Positions 41,541-53,815 of a stretch of DNA of 64,000 bases are shown here, in pieces (the stretch's first letter is position 1; every line of letters starts with the position of its first letter). The stretch covers positions 107,794,688-107,858,687 of the forward strand of contig NC_086025.1 of NCBI RefSeq assembly GCF_036323735.1, read 5' to 3'. Source of the DNA: Rattus norvegicus. Taxonomy: Eukaryota > Chordata > Mammalia > Rodentia > Muridae. The notes under the pieces were generated by a model that made no database searches, was not told the DNA's origin, and saw only the letters and a program-made list of their open reading frames with translations. A program made the translations under genes and the position numbers.

Positions 41541-43089
41541 GTCAATGTTACTCATGTATCAGTCACTGAGATCCATGGACTTCTATGAGATTCTTGTCTA
41601 TCCTACCCCAGCTATTTTGCTGCATTATTTCCCAAGAGGTTGGCTATTTGATGGCATCAGAGAAGAATTGAACTTCTTCTCTGGTGGGCAGAAATCCTTA
41701 TCTACTAATTGCTTTGTAGTCCCCACCTCCCTCTCTCCCTTTTGATGAAGACCTCCTGGAGGCTCTGTGACTATCTAGTGCCTCCTCCTGTCCTGCTAAA
41801 TTGGGCCTTACTAGGTCACTAATCCAGCAGAGAGTGGAGTGGCACAGGATCCACCTGGAGGCAGGGTCAATGTCTCTGGACAGGCTGAGGTTGGAAAGTG
41901 TCTATGAATGTCGCTGAGTGTGATGGTAGACCGCCAATCAGCAAACGAGGAATAGGACTTGCATGTTCTTCTGCAATGTCTGGGACCCAGGACAGGCAAG
42001 GACCAAGTTATGACGTGGGGATAATGCTGTGATCATTCTCATCTCCCCCCACCCTTTGGGAGTGTGTTATGGGTTTCCCTGAAGATTTGACAAGCAATTG
42101 TTATCCCTCCCTTCTGTGCAGGCACATGGGACTGGGCTACCCATGGGGGCATCCTCTTTCCTTAGGAAGGCTTCTTGGAGGCTTGAGGAGTGAGCGAGCT
42201 TGTTACCTTTGGGACTCACTGAATCCCTTCTAGCTGAGCTGTAGGGTACTTTGGGAGGAGCCTGGGAATCAGGCAAAGCATTTAGATGTTGCAGTGCTTG
42301 GGTGGGAACAGGATTTCATTTGCTGGAAGAGGGCCAGGGCCCACTGCCACTGCAACATGGTCATCTAAGAAAGCAGTCACTGTCAGGCTTTACTGAGTGG
42401 CTTGGGTAGTATCATGAGTCAAGTGACCAGATGGATATTAGAAGGTGGGCTGCTGTCTGTGTGACATATCACCAGTCTACTAGTGCCAGCAGCCCTGGCA
42501 GTTACCAAGTGGCACCTAGACTTTCACCATCACTTGGATAGCCAGACCAGTTTTCACATCCTCATCTCCAGACCTCTCCAACCTCCTCTCTGTCCCTTCA
42601 TCCATTCATATCCATGAGTGAGAGATCTGTCTATAGTTCAGGCTCTGACAGGGCCTGTGGTCCAGGAAGTGGATTGACATAAGAACTTAGTGAAGTCCAA
42701 TGAAGAAGGAACCCAGAAAAGTGACCCCAAGATAACACAGAACCCAGAAAACAGGATAGGGAAGAAGTAGTTGGAGCAAATGCATGGTCTGGGCTCTCTG
42801 TGGGAGCTGAGCTTAGACACAGTCTGAGAACATTCCAGAAGGAACCTGTGGGAGAGGGAGTCATAGGTGGAAAAACCCTGAGGGGACAGAGACCCTGGGG
42901 TGTTTGAGGCTAGGCCATCTGAACAAGAATATTGACAACAAACTCCAGAGAGAATTTTATCACAGGCCCTTGTGTCTCAGCCACCAAACAGGAAACTCCT
43001 TTCTGGAAGCAGCCAGCTGCCATTAATCAGGGCATGCTTACGCCTTCCCTTCAACGAGTGCCGTAGACAACATGCTCTATCGTTTTTAT
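41541..43089. other. Unassigned sequence, no gene seen
   Basis: No recognised repeat or exon. The stretch 42990-43060 includes a 'gccattaatcagggcatgct' motif in unique sequence. Confidence 0.4.
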
Positions 43090-43290
43090 GTGCCTAAACA
43101 TTTATATAAATGGGATTGTGGCATGAGTGCCTCTCTGTAATTCCACACTCCACTCCGTCTAATTTGAGAGGCACCCATGCTGACGGCACAGGTCCCGCTC
43201 TCCGTGTTTGCTAAGTGCGTCTGTGCACCTGTCACGTGGACATCTCGGCGTGCATTTGCATTCTGCACTGATGGGCACTTGGTGTAGGAC
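43090..43290 (-). mobile_element. Possible old L1 fragment, reverse
   Basis: '..atataaatgggattgtgg', '..taattccacactccactcc' and '..tgatgggcacttgg' resemble the reverse complement of an old L1 ORF2 end. Strongly diverged. Confidence 0.35.
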
Positions 43291-43787
43291 CAGTGTTTTC
43301 TGTCACAAATTAAGTCCCCAACAAGATTAGCTTCTGTCTATTAGGCATATTTCTCCGTGTGGGATGGAAGTGATTTTACTCAGGTCTTCTCACAGACTAT
43401 GCAAAGGAGGCTTGAAGGGAAGGTGCCCGCTCTGCTGTGGAGAATGTGCAGTCCTACTAGGGTCAAGCCACCAGGAGACCAGCCTGGCCACCAGGGTCTT
43501 CCCATCCTGCCTAGGCCATGATGCAGGCCCTTGCTTCAGGGCATGTAGGAGGGCAGGTCTTGAGCTACTCTCAACTGGATGTCACTGACTTCAGGAAGAG
43601 GCTCCATTAGTGACGCGGATGTTAAGCCATTCTCTTTTTTCGAATGAGTTTGTTCTAACAGGCACCTACCATGGAGAGCTGCTTCTCCACTCGGCTGGGC
43701 CTCAGTGGTTTGTGGCTTTCCTTTATGTATACCACACATAGATCCATCGTTGGCTTGTCTGTTCCAAAAGGTTGTCTCATTTTGTCA
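43291..43787. other. Unassigned sequence, no gene seen
   Basis: No recognised repeat or exon. Confidence 0.4.
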
Positions 43788-43985
43788 TTTTTTAAAAAAG
43801 ACATAAGCTGAAACATGTGTCTGTGTGTGGGTGTGTGACCATGAGTGCAGGTGCCCTCAGAGGCCAGAGCTGGGGTTATAAATACTTGTGAGTTGCCTGA
43901 TATGGGTACTGAGTTCTGAACTCGGGTCCTCTGTAAAAGCAATATGGACTCTCAGCCACTGAGCCATTGCTCCAGCTGCTAACCC
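43788..43985 (-). mobile_element. B3 SINE, reverse
   Basis: On + it reads '..gtgcaggtgccctcagagg', '..gagttgcctgatatgggtac', 'tgaactcgggtcctctgtaa' and 'ccactgagccattgctccag', the reverse complement of a B2/B3 tRNA-derived SINE. Confidence 0.75.
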
Positions 43986-45225
43986 TTGCTTGTTTAACTT
44001 TCGCTATTCATAGCATCCATTGCCACACAGGAGCTTTCGAGGTCGCACCCATTGGTTAGTTTTCCCATTGCATGCCCTCCTTATATCTTATTTTTAAAAT
44101 CATTATACCGTGAGGTCGTTAAATATTTTCTAAACTTCAATGGTTTTAAAGATGGGTTTATTATATTTAAATCTTCAATTTACTTGGTTTTAAAATTTTC
44201 TTCTAGGCGATCATCTAAGAACTGTTTATTTAGTTTGATGTTGAATTGACTACCTCATGGGCCAAGATACCAACTGCCCCCCTACCTGCATTAGGACTGT
44301 TGGAGCCCACGCATGAGTCCATGGGACCTAGGGACATAGCTGACGATATTATTAGTGAGAGGCAGGGGCCATGTCCCTGCGTTCTGTGGAATCATATGGG
44401 CAGACTTTCAATTTATATTCTGAGTACAGGTCCAGCTACCTAGGGTAGCTGTGGTGTCAAAGAATGAGAACAGCCACCAGCCTCAAGTCGGTTGTCGAAG
44501 GAGCCAGGCAAACTTGAATTTCACCCAAATGTTGTCTATTTGTTTTTTAGTATAAGTATGTATACACCCCAATCATTGCATACAGCATACTTATGCCTCC
44601 CCCAAATCATTGTTTAGCTACTACTGATTCAGTGGGTTGTCTCATCTTTTGATTATTGGATATGTGGGCTCTCTTTGGGGCAAATGGTTAGGACAGGGTC
44701 AGTACAGAGCCTCAAAACTCCCTCCAAGGTCAAGGTCAGATACAGAGTGGGGACTTTGAGGCAGGTTCAGCTGGGAAGGGAGGTCTTGGCTGTCAGGATG
44801 CACCATTACAGCCAGGAGTGCACTGGTTAAATGGGTCCTCAGAGTATCAAGCTGCCTGCCCATTCTCAAAACCCTCTGGCCTCCAAAGCCACTCCACATT
44901 TATTTCCTGAGTTATGATATATGGAGACAGTATTGAGACCCCAGTCTTGGGCTTTATCCCTCTGGCAGTCAGGCAACGGGTAGAAACTCCAATAACTGAG
45001 ACGTCACAGCCTGAGCCAGCACTGACTGGACACAGATGTTTGGTGTACAGAGTAGAGGGTGTGAGGCTCAGGGCCCTTTCTGTTTCCTCTTCTGTCACTG
45101 ACAGAGTCAGGAATGTGGCTCTTACCACGATGCTCACAGAAGCCATTATGGCATACCAGTTCAATGCATTTTCTAAAAGTCTTATTGGTGGGTGACCTGG
45201 TCTGGGGCAGGAGATTAGACTCCAG
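43986..45225. other. Unassigned sequence, AT-rich start
   Basis: AT-rich from 44060 to 44240, where weak resemblance to reverse L1 ORF2 could not be confirmed. Opposed open frames at 44847-45164 (-) and 44914-45195 (+) have no recognised domain. Confidence 0.35.
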
Positions 45226-45468
45226 CAGAGTGGTTCTCCTAGAGCTTCCTGATGCTGCAGCCCTTTAATACCTTTAGTTCCTCATGTTGTGGTGACCGCC
45301 CCCCTCACCCACCAGAAATTTATTTTTGTTGCTACTTCATAACTGTAATTTTGCTACTGTTATGAATTAAAATATAAACAACATGCAGACTATCTGGTAT
45401 GTGACCCCTGTGAAAGGGTGGCTCGACCCCAAAGGGGTTGTGGCGGGCGCACAGGTTGAGAACCACTG
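45226..45468 (+). mobile_element. URR1-like hAT-Charlie element, near complete
   Basis: The left end CAGAGTGGTTCTC, the body ('ttcctgatgctgcagcccttt', in short blocks, 'cataactgtaattttgctac') and the right end '..caggttgagaaccactg' match URR1. The flanking 8-mers match poorly. The open frame 45383-45820 starts inside it and is not a gene. Confidence 0.8.
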
Positions 45469-46299
45469 CACTAGAGGCAGACAGCAGACATCTGCCCAAT
45501 TTTCTGAGCACTCCACGAGGCTCTGTCTGCTCCCAGCATCTGCTCCCAGTATCTCTGTGGCTGTTCCTCCCCCCTGCACTTTGTTTGCTTTGGTCAGGGT
45601 CCTCCCCAAAGCTGGAAGAGAAGGCAGAGGACGGCCACACATGGGCCCTTGGCTCGCTAGCTTGTATTCAGTGGGCCCTGTGGTTCCCAAAGGATCTGGG
45701 GTAATCCATTATAGCCTACCTTACCTCTGCTGCTTCTCCATAGCAGTTGGGAGTTCAGGGTTTCGAGTCATCTTTGACGGAGGGGACGGCACAGCTTTGG
45801 CTGCTGTGCATCCAGATTGACTATCACGCCTGGGCGACCCAGCCAGTGGGTGGACAGAGAACGGAGGAGGCAGGTAGCGAGAACAGAGAGCTCGGATGGC
45901 AGGAGAGGGCTCACCATGCCAGCTTTCCAGCCCTAGGTCCATCTGCTCTGAAGAGCCATGGGTGTAGGATAGATGGAGAGATTTACCCAAGGTTAAGACG
46001 GTTAGGGAGCAGCATGGAGCTCAGAGTCCATGCTGGCCAGAGAGCTGGTTAAGGAAGGAGGCAGCCAGCCTTACTGGCTCTTGAGCCTAGGTCAGCCCAG
46101 GTTGTAGGTTCAGGACTGACATTATCCTTAGACTAAGTGTTGAAGTTCTGTGGAGCTGGCAATTTCACCCGCCATGTGGACCATTTGGACACATTTCAAT
46201 GGCTAAGGCCCATAACCTTCAAGTAAGTAAAGAGACCTCCATGGGAGAGACCTACTCACAGGCTCCGCTGTCATAACCCTCAGGGGCTGTGTCCTCCTT
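45469..46299. other. Unassigned sequence, no gene seen
   Basis: No recognised repeat or exon. Confidence 0.4.
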
Positions 46300-46535
46300 C
46301 CTCTCTCCTTTCTCCTTCCCTGTAGAGGATCGCTGACACACAGCTGAAATCCTACTGGGGCTGACTCAGCCCCCAAGCTGCCCTGCCACCCCTTCCCCAG
46401 CGTGGAGCAGCCCATTTTGGTACTGAGCCCTGGGAGGCTGACTCACAAAACTTGGCTCACCCATAATGGGCTGATAATGGACGACAGGCTTGGCAGGAGG
46501 TGGGCCCCACATTCCTAAGCATGACTCGGAGATAC
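46300..46535. promoter_or_regulatory. Candidate regulatory cluster with Maf/AP-1-type sites
   Basis: GGGGCTGACTCAGCCCC at 46357-46373 is a palindrome except for its central base and holds the core GCTGACTCAGC of a Maf recognition element. A second TGACTCA lies at 46439-46445 and TGACTCG at 46522-46528. Function is inferred from motifs only. Confidence 0.3.
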
Positions 46536-48719
46536 CTCCTGCCCAGAGAACAGCTGTTTCTCATTAGCAAAGTGGGGCTATGGCCGCCCATCTGCACAGC
46601 TGGATGCATCTGTGCTCTAGTGTGCTCCAGGTTTGGCAGGTGCGGAATGCAGTTTGGGCAATGGCTCACGCTGAGTTTTCTCTGGGATCAGAGCATGGGG
46701 CCACAGGCCAGTACATACATGGCACCATCCATACCCTACCTCCTATTCTGAGACTGTCTTCCTCTTTCTTACTTGTTCCTCCTGGACCTTCTCCTTTATA
46801 ACCTATCCCCTCACCCCAACCTGGCTTCTCCTAGGTCCAGCCTCCTCTGGTCCCAGCTTCTTGAACCTGATTCTTGGCACCAGCAGGGGTCACAGGATTT
46901 GGAGAATGGTCTCAGGGGCAGGATATCATCATTGGCCAAGCCGAAGATGGAGTATCTTGTGCTTTACCTACTCTTACTCCTCCAAGGGAGTAAGCCTGTC
47001 TCTCTAGGGCCAAGCAGCTGACTTCTGTCCAAGCTGGGACAGTCCTCAGAACTAAAGATTTCCTCTTTCTAGACAACTTACAAGTATCCCATAGCAGAGG
47101 CAATTCCTAGCCAGAGGTTAGGCATTGCAGATTGGCTGGGCTTCCTCATGTGCTACCCCTGGAGCTGAGGTGAGTGGGGTGTGCTCTGCTGGGGTAGCAC
47201 TAGGTACCACTGTCTGATAGGGAAGGACGTGACACGGGGAGGTGAGTGCTGAAGACTGGGATACTCCAGCTTTGAGTGGTTCTCCTGGAGCCACCTCCTT
47301 CCTCTCTCTGCTGAGAAATGTAACAAAGGCAGCACCTCTTTACGGGGTCCTTGTGCCAGCATCAGGGAAACAGTGGTCAGAATCACAATTCCAAGTGTGC
47401 CAAGGCTGGTTCTTGAAGTTGAAAACTGTGTCCATTCACAGAGATGCTGACAGCTGGTATGTCAGCAGCAGACAGGAACCTGTCCCATTTACACAGCTCT
47501 CAAAGACAGGGAGAGCAGGGGTGGGATGAGCCGTCTCTTTTACCCCAATGTAGAATAGACAGAGCTTCATAGAAGCCCCATGTAAGTCTGTGGTTCATAT
47601 CCCAGCGGGCTCCATCGCTCCCTCTGCACCTGCATGCTGGGTACCAACTGGAGTATGTTGAATAACAGCCCAATCCCAGTTCAGTTAGCTTCAATCCTCT
47701 CTTGGTAAGAATGCCAGCTCATCTCACAGTGAGGAACCTGAGGTCCTACTGGATCACCTCCCTTGTCTGCTCCACCAGCTGCCTCCACCAGCACCTCTTT
47801 CAAACCACACAGACTGCAGAGTCTGAAAGGACAGGTATGACCTATGTGGCCTTGATTTCATTGTCTGAGATGTTGGGCGTGGCCAAGGAAAGACTCTGTA
47901 GGGTGCAGGGGGTGTCTAAATATCTGGTCACTCAATGGGAGCCTTGACTGCCTAGGCCTGGAGTCCAAACCTGACGAGATGGGGTTCAAGAGCATTGGAC
48001 CAGTGTGTTGAGTGGGGTGTGGTAGGGAGGAGGCATGGATCCAGCACCGAAGCAGAGACTGCTGCATGGGAAGTATGTTTTTCTATATCCCCTTCTCGGG
48101 GACACTACATCTATATGCTGTTTCTGCAACTAGGTTCTGAGACCAGGTGGTACACAGGAGGAGGGTCCCGGGGCAAACTTCAGGGTAAAGCGTAGCAGTG
48201 GGCACATGTGAGGGAATGTGCTTTCATTGAGAATGAAAGCGAGTGCATGAGAACTTTCTGGGGAGCTTCCAATGTCCCCCACCTCCTGGTGGCTCTGCTT
48301 AGCTGACTCCCTAGAAACATCGTAACTCTGACCCAACTTCTAGGCTGGGCTATATATCCTGGAGAGACAGCAGGGGACAGGCCGACAGGGCTCCCCTCAT
48401 TCCCACTCCTCTGAAAAGCTGTCCCAGCCTGGACTCCAGTTCTTGTGAATCTCTGCAGGGTTCTGGGAAGGAGAAAGCACCAGAGACTGGTGAGATGTGA
48501 GGCTGGCAGGGTGGGGGGCTTCCTGCTTTCTGATGGCGGCTGTGGTCCTCTTCTTGGACCTGTGGATGAGGTAGAGGATGAGAACTACCCTGTACTTTGC
48601 CTTCCTGCTGCACGGACCATGCCTAGATACCCAGGTTCTTCGAATACTGCCTACTCCTGCCGTGCTTGGATATCTTGATGGGTACCCTGCCCACTCATGG
48701 GGATCCTTGGGAAGGGTCT
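46536..48719. other. Unassigned sequence, no gene seen
   Basis: No recognised repeat or exon. Confidence 0.4.
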
Positions 48720-48800
48720 GGTGGACCCATTTTGTGGATGATAAAATAGACTAAAGGAGAAAAGGGGCACTGTGGCAAATCAGGGCTGTGTAGGTGCCAA
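48720..48800 (-). mobile_element. Possible MIR fragment, reverse
   Basis: '..cccattttgtggatgataaa' followed by a purine-rich stretch resembles the reverse MIR core. Short and weak. Confidence 0.35.
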
Positions 48801-48942
48801 CGGTTGTTCTCCAGGGAGCATGCCTGCCTGGCCCACAGTCTTCAGTGGAATGCACAGTGCTTATAGGGCAGTATTGGTTCTGAGATCAAGTGGCCCATCA
48901 TCATGTTCTACCATGCTACCTGGGCAGTCAAGGCCATGGTAG

Positions 48943-48988
48943 GTGAGCCGTGCACAGTGTTGAGGGTGAGCCATGCACAGTGTTGAGA
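48943..48988 (+). repeat. 23-bp direct duplication
   Basis: GTGAGCC(G/A)TGCACAGTGTTGAG occurs twice in tandem, at 48943 and 48966, with two differences. Confidence 0.85.
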
Positions 48989-50315
48989 CTATGGGCGTTA
49001 TAGTGTTGGGGTGTGGGGTTGTGGGTTCTAGTGCGACTTCAGCATCCCATCACATTGGCTCTGCATGACATATCTTGAATACTGGGCTTCCTTGGGACCA
49101 ATAGTTCCTAGATAAAGCCTATATGAATGCTGAGGGCGAGGTTTCCTGGATGGCCCAGGAGACACTGCAAGCATGCACAGTCTTCTCCTTGTGTCTGACA
49201 CTGCTGTAGCAGGTATATGGGGATTTGAAGGAATTTTCTTGAGCTGTTGGCCACAGCAGGTAGATAGTTTTCCTCAAGTTGGAAGCAGCCCTTGGGGGCC
49301 CAAAGGACTGAAGACTGAATTTGTGATTCCCCAAGACAGTGTGCCGCCATCAGGACTGGGGACAGACACTTCCTCCTCTCAGGACTTCTTTCTAGGAGGA
49401 GAGGACCAGCAGCCAGGTCCTGGATCCTGCTGATGCCCCATGAGCAGCTCTGTTGCTCCAGATGTTGAAATTCTCAGCTTTTGATAATCTGAGATTCTGG
49501 ACTCCTAAGACAGTGTCAAAGATTAGGTTTATGTACTTTACTCCAAGCTTAGTCAGAATAAGTGTGCCTCAGAGGACGGACTCTTCGGAAATTCCTCCAC
49601 TGAGAAAGCTAAGTTGAGAGACTAGACAGCGGGTGCTGCTGAGGGCAGTGCTTCCTCCAGCTCTGGCTCTCTAATTCTGTATCTCTGTGAGGTGGGTGGG
49701 GAAGCAAAGCAGCTTGGGAGGGACAATGCCCCGGCTGATGGGCTGCCAGCTAATCTTTCCTTTGAGGGGCTTTGATGAGCTCTGGGCAGCCTGGCTTCTG
49801 AGTGCAGCTGCTTCAATCAGAGGGGAATTTTGCTGAGCGCTGGGGATTTGGGGCTCAGAGGAGCGGGTAGCAGCTGCTCCTGGGGTGATTAGGATCTGAA
49901 GGAGGAGGCAAGGCGTCCACAAAGTGAGGTGCGAGTGCCACAGCGTGTGGACAAACGTGAGCACTGTGGCTGCACATAGGCCCCCTTCTAGGTCTCCTGA
50001 GTGCCTCAGGCCACTCTCCTTTGACACCCATTCCACTGGAATAAACCTCGAGTCTCACAGTGACAATCTGTTAGGCTGGCAAAGCAGCCCTGGTGGTACA
50101 GTTTCTACAGGTCCCTTCTGTCACCTGTGTCCTAGCCAGGACTTGTAGAGACAAGTGTCTGTCCTTCCCCAAGGAGGGCAGACGTGGGGGCTGGACAAGG
50201 GGGGCACAAGCTAAGAAAACTGTTTCCACATGGGGCAAGCCCTGTTTTATACACTAAGACTTGTCAGAACGTCAGAGCTAGGTTGATGGCAGGATAGTTA
50301 AACCTCCCAATACTT
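48989..50315. other. Single-copy-like sequence, candidate element at 49730-49860
   Basis: No gene was recognised. The stretch 49730-49860 is unique and contains two TCF/LEF-like motifs in 'cctttgaggggctttgatg', followed by 'cttcaatcagagg'. This is only suggestive. Confidence 0.3.
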
Positions 50316-50328
50316 CACACGCCTCTTT
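50316..50328 (+). repeat. Left target-site duplication of ID element
   Basis: CACACGCCTCTTT, identical to 50442-50454. Confidence 0.93.
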
Positions 50329-50333
50329 TTTTA

Positions 50334-50368
<35 letters not shown>

Positions 50369-50441
50369 GAGCTGGGGACCGAACCCAGGGCCTTGCGCTC
50401 GCTAGGCAAGCGCTCTACCGCTGAGCTAAATCCCCAACCCC
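50329..50441 (-). mobile_element. Young ID SINE, reverse
   Basis: The minus strand starts GGGGTTGGGGATTTAGCTCA and keeps the Pol III A box (complement of 50411-50428) and B box GGTTCGGTCCC (complement of 50375-50385). It ends in an A/T-rich tail now expanded to (AT)n (50335-50364). A perfect 13-bp duplication flanks it. ID elements derive from BC1/tRNA-Ala and amplified strongly in rat. Confidence 0.96.
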
Positions 50442-50454
50442 CACACGCCTCTTT
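50442..50454 (+). repeat. Right target-site duplication of ID element
   Basis: CACACGCCTCTTT, identical to 50316-50328. Confidence 0.93.
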
Positions 50455-50497
50455 AATTCATGCACATTGTTATTAATTCACTTGTGTACCCCTGCAA

Positions 50498-50612
50498 TCA
50501 TTCATTCATACATTCATTCATACATTCATTCATTCATAGAGTCATTCATTCATTCATACATTCATTCATAGTCATTCATTCATAGATTATTCATACATAC
50601 AAATATGCCTGC
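50498..50612 (+). repeat. Degenerate (ATTC)n array
   Basis: Imperfect ATTC units interrupted by ATAC and ATAG, ending near 50612. Confidence 0.9.
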
Positions 50613-52499
50613 ACATGCTCAGTTCCTTCAAGAACACACACATTTGCTCATGCATACAATCATTTATTCAGACTCACTCACTGAGAAAGGTTTCATTAAT
50701 TCATTCCTGAAAGGATTCAGTCATTTAATATCAATCCTAGGCAGGGATTGGACTGCAATGCTGAGATATTAAATATCCTTGGGGTTTTTAGTTCCACGTG
50801 TGTGAAGTTGGGAAGTCCGGTCAAGGGGAGGTGACTCTGTTTGGTGGCCAGGGACAGGCGCTGGTCTCCTCAACTCATGTGGCACTATTATGCTGGGAGC
50901 TTACCTTAGTCAACTTTAGGATGGAGGGAAGCAGTGGGTGGAGGCCAGGCTTCCTGTTGAGGCTCCCCCTCACATCTCTCTAGCTCTTTCCTGGAGCTGA
51001 ACCCAAGCTCAGACTGACAGAGAAGGACTCAAAGGCTTCAGACACGCCCTGGGAGCTTCTCAGAGTCAAAGCTTGTATCCTATTGACCTTGTGTTGTATA
51101 TGTATCCATCCTGGTCACCAATAGCTGCTGGATGGCACATGGAAACCCTTTTCTGGAAGTTGTCCCCAAATTTATGATGGTTTACTTGACTTTTGCATTT
51201 GTTCCCAGAAGGCCTGCAGCCTTCAGGCTCTGCCAGCTCTTAGTCCTGGGAGCTTCCTGTCCTGACGGCACCTGGTATGTAAAGAGGTCTCCTCAGGGCC
51301 CTACTCTCATGCTACCAACCCAGACTTCCTGTGTCTGGTAACAGTTTACACTTGGTCTTGTGCTCAGACCCTAGTGGCCTAGACCGGGCCTACATACTTA
51401 CAGTGTCCCTTAGGACTGATGTTCCCATGTCTCCCATAGGCACTGATTTCCCAGAGGCGGACGGCCATGTCCCAGAGGCCTCCTGGCCCTGGACAGGGGG
51501 AAGTATCCACCTTACCACACCCACCCTCATCTGAAGGTATTCCTGGAAGGGAAGGCAAAGCCAGGCCAGCTGATTCTGCTGTAACCAACTCCAGCCCCTT
51601 CTATTAGGAGGCCAGTCAGAAAAAGCATGGTGTGGACAGGACTGGGACCTTCCCTGGATGGCAGTGGTGTTGAGATTCTCTGGGCATGTCGCCAGCTGGC
51701 CCTTAGTCAGGTATTGGGATGGTGGTAAAGGCCATCCGGGCAGACCATAGACCCTATAGAAGATTGCAGGGAGATATCAGGCAGCTCTTAGACACTCAGC
51801 TGGAGCTCGGGTGTTCAATCTGGAGGGTTTTACTTCCTGGGGTGGGCAACTTTAGGAAGAGAGAAGTCTGGCCAAAGGAACTACTGCTACATATTGGTCC
51901 CACACTGCCCTTGAGAGATGAGGGGAAGCTGGGTGCATTCTGTGGGGGTCCTGGTGTGGAGTTAACAGCAGACCTGAGATGCAGAACCAGGCCCAGGCTC
52001 TGCCAGCACCTCACCAGATAAAGGGAAAACAGCATTTGCTAGTGAGGTAAGCATGTGGGGTGGGTGTCAAGTGAGGGTAATGGCTTTGACAGAGGAGCTG
52101 CCTCAGGTCTGCTGGTTGGGGTGAGTTTGGAAAGGAGAGAGGCTTTGGCCATCACTCTGCACCCTACCTGGGCAGGGCAAAGGGAACCAGTGTCATGCTG
52201 AGATGAGCACTAGTGCTTTGAGTGCCAGAGATGGGCTTGGAAGCACACAGCCTTCTGCTGGCTTGCTCTCCAGCCTGAGTGTCCTGCCTCAGATGCTCCA
52301 CTGCTGGTTGAATCTGTCCAGGGCTGGACCTCACTCTGATGCCCTTCGGGATCAGAAGGGCCCTTAGAGACTGAAGGGCTGTCCCTTCCTGTCCTCTCCT
52401 CTAGGTGATGTGCCTTGTCTGGGGAGGAATGTGAATGATTCTAGCTCCAGGAAAGTAGCACTGACGATGCACCCTGGCACTAGGCTCTCTAATTCCCTC
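50613..52499. other. Unassigned sequence, no gene seen
   Basis: No recognised repeat or exon. Confidence 0.4.
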
Positions 52500-53220
52500 T
52501 CTGAGGCAGGCTGAGATGGAAAAGCAGGTGTTTCCAATTAAATGAAGCCCTTCAATCTCTCCCTGGGCTGTGACTCGGTGTGGGACTCTGTAGGCTCATT
52601 CATTGGCTGTGAACTCTGTTCCTCCATCGGCTCCATGCGGGGCTTCCCCAGGCGGGCTGGCTCTTCTGCTGAAGTTGCATATCCCCATCTTGCCAAGGCA
52701 CTCCTGGGCTTTCCTCTCCTCAAGTCTTCAGCTCGAGCTCCCCAGCTGGTCCTCTTCTGCGCGCCAAGGACACTGGGTGGGTCTGGCCAGCCAAGCTGCC
52801 TAGGTCACGGTCACCCCAAAAGGGTTGAGATGCAAATGAGCCCGGCTCTCAGGTCTCATGTGGGCTGATGTTTTATGGCTGCATCTGGCCCAGGGAAGGG
52901 TTTGAAGGAGGGAGGCAGCAACGGGGCTCTGTACAGCACAGGGAGCAACCTGGCATATTTACAACCTTTGCAGGCTTGGTTTCCCGGCTCAGCTGTCAAG
53001 CCCCTCAGAATTAGCGCCTTCCACAGTGAGAGGTTGAAAAAAAAATGTGCATAGAGCCAAGGGCTTCACCTGGTGCCTGCCAGAGCTGCAGGTGCCTTCA
53101 GGGGAGGCACCCGAGTTCGTTTTTTTCAGGAGTAGGAGGAAGGTCATCCAGAGAGTGACGTGGATTGTGCAGCCCGTCTGGCCTGAGGGTGCCAGCTAGC
53201 TACTGAAACATAATTGTGTG
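52500..53220. promoter_or_regulatory. Candidate conserved non-coding region
   Basis: Unique sequence with a perfect octamer ATGCAAAT (52830-52837), a GGTCAC direct repeat (about 52803-52814) and AT-rich blocks at 52530-52550 and 53195-53215. No repeat was recognised in it. Regulatory function is inference only. Confidence 0.2.
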
Positions 53221-53614
53221 TGGACTAAGTGGGCACCGGGCAAATGTTCCAATCCCCTTGGTGGGCAGCCTAGGCATCATCTTGAGGTTGACATTTATGG
53301 GAAGGACCAGCTGGACAGGAGTATTTGGGAAACAGATTTCTGCATTTCACAGGGCTGAATGCCCAACACTCTGGAAAGCTGAGTCTGCACTGCTGGGTGG
53401 GGAGTGGGGTGGAATAGGAGCCATCTACAGAGGATGCCCACACATGGCCATGCAAGATAGAGGTTCGTGCAGGTGAATCCTCTGCCAAGTGCTCATCACC
53501 CGGTGAGCAGAGGCTCCGAGAGCATCACGAGTGCCAATCTACACATTCAACTAATCACGTTTCCCAGAGGGTGACTGAGCCTAAGTGAGCTTCAAAGGAC
53601 CACTGGGAAAGGGG
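53221..53614. other. Unassigned sequence, no gene seen
   Basis: No recognised repeat or exon. Confidence 0.4.
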
Positions 53615-53815
53615 ACACATGAGAGAGGGAGAAAGAGGGGGAGTGGGAGGGGGAGGGGAAGAGGGAAGGGGAAGGGAAGAGAGAGACAGAAAGAGACAGA
53701 GACACACGGAGAGAGACACACAGAGACAGAGGCATAGAGACAGACAGAAAGACTAAGACAGAGACACAGACACAGAGAGAGACAGAGACACAGATATAGA
53801 GACAGAGAGAGCGAG
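53615..53815 (+). repeat. Purine-rich tract, (GGGA)n then (GAGACA)n
   Basis: About 200 bases, nearly all purine at first (53620-53695), then degenerate GAGACA/GACACA units. The minus-strand Leu/Ser/Cys-rich open frames are artefacts. Confidence 0.9.

Noticed and set aside
41026..41745. Met/Val-rich frame on + and His-rich frames on - of 100-190 codons
   Set aside because: They cover a GGT/GAT minisatellite. Composition follows the repeat, and the + frame merely runs on into flanking DNA.
50365..50441. tRNA-like sequence with A and B boxes
   Set aside because: It is an ID SINE with a tail and target-site duplication, not a tRNA gene.
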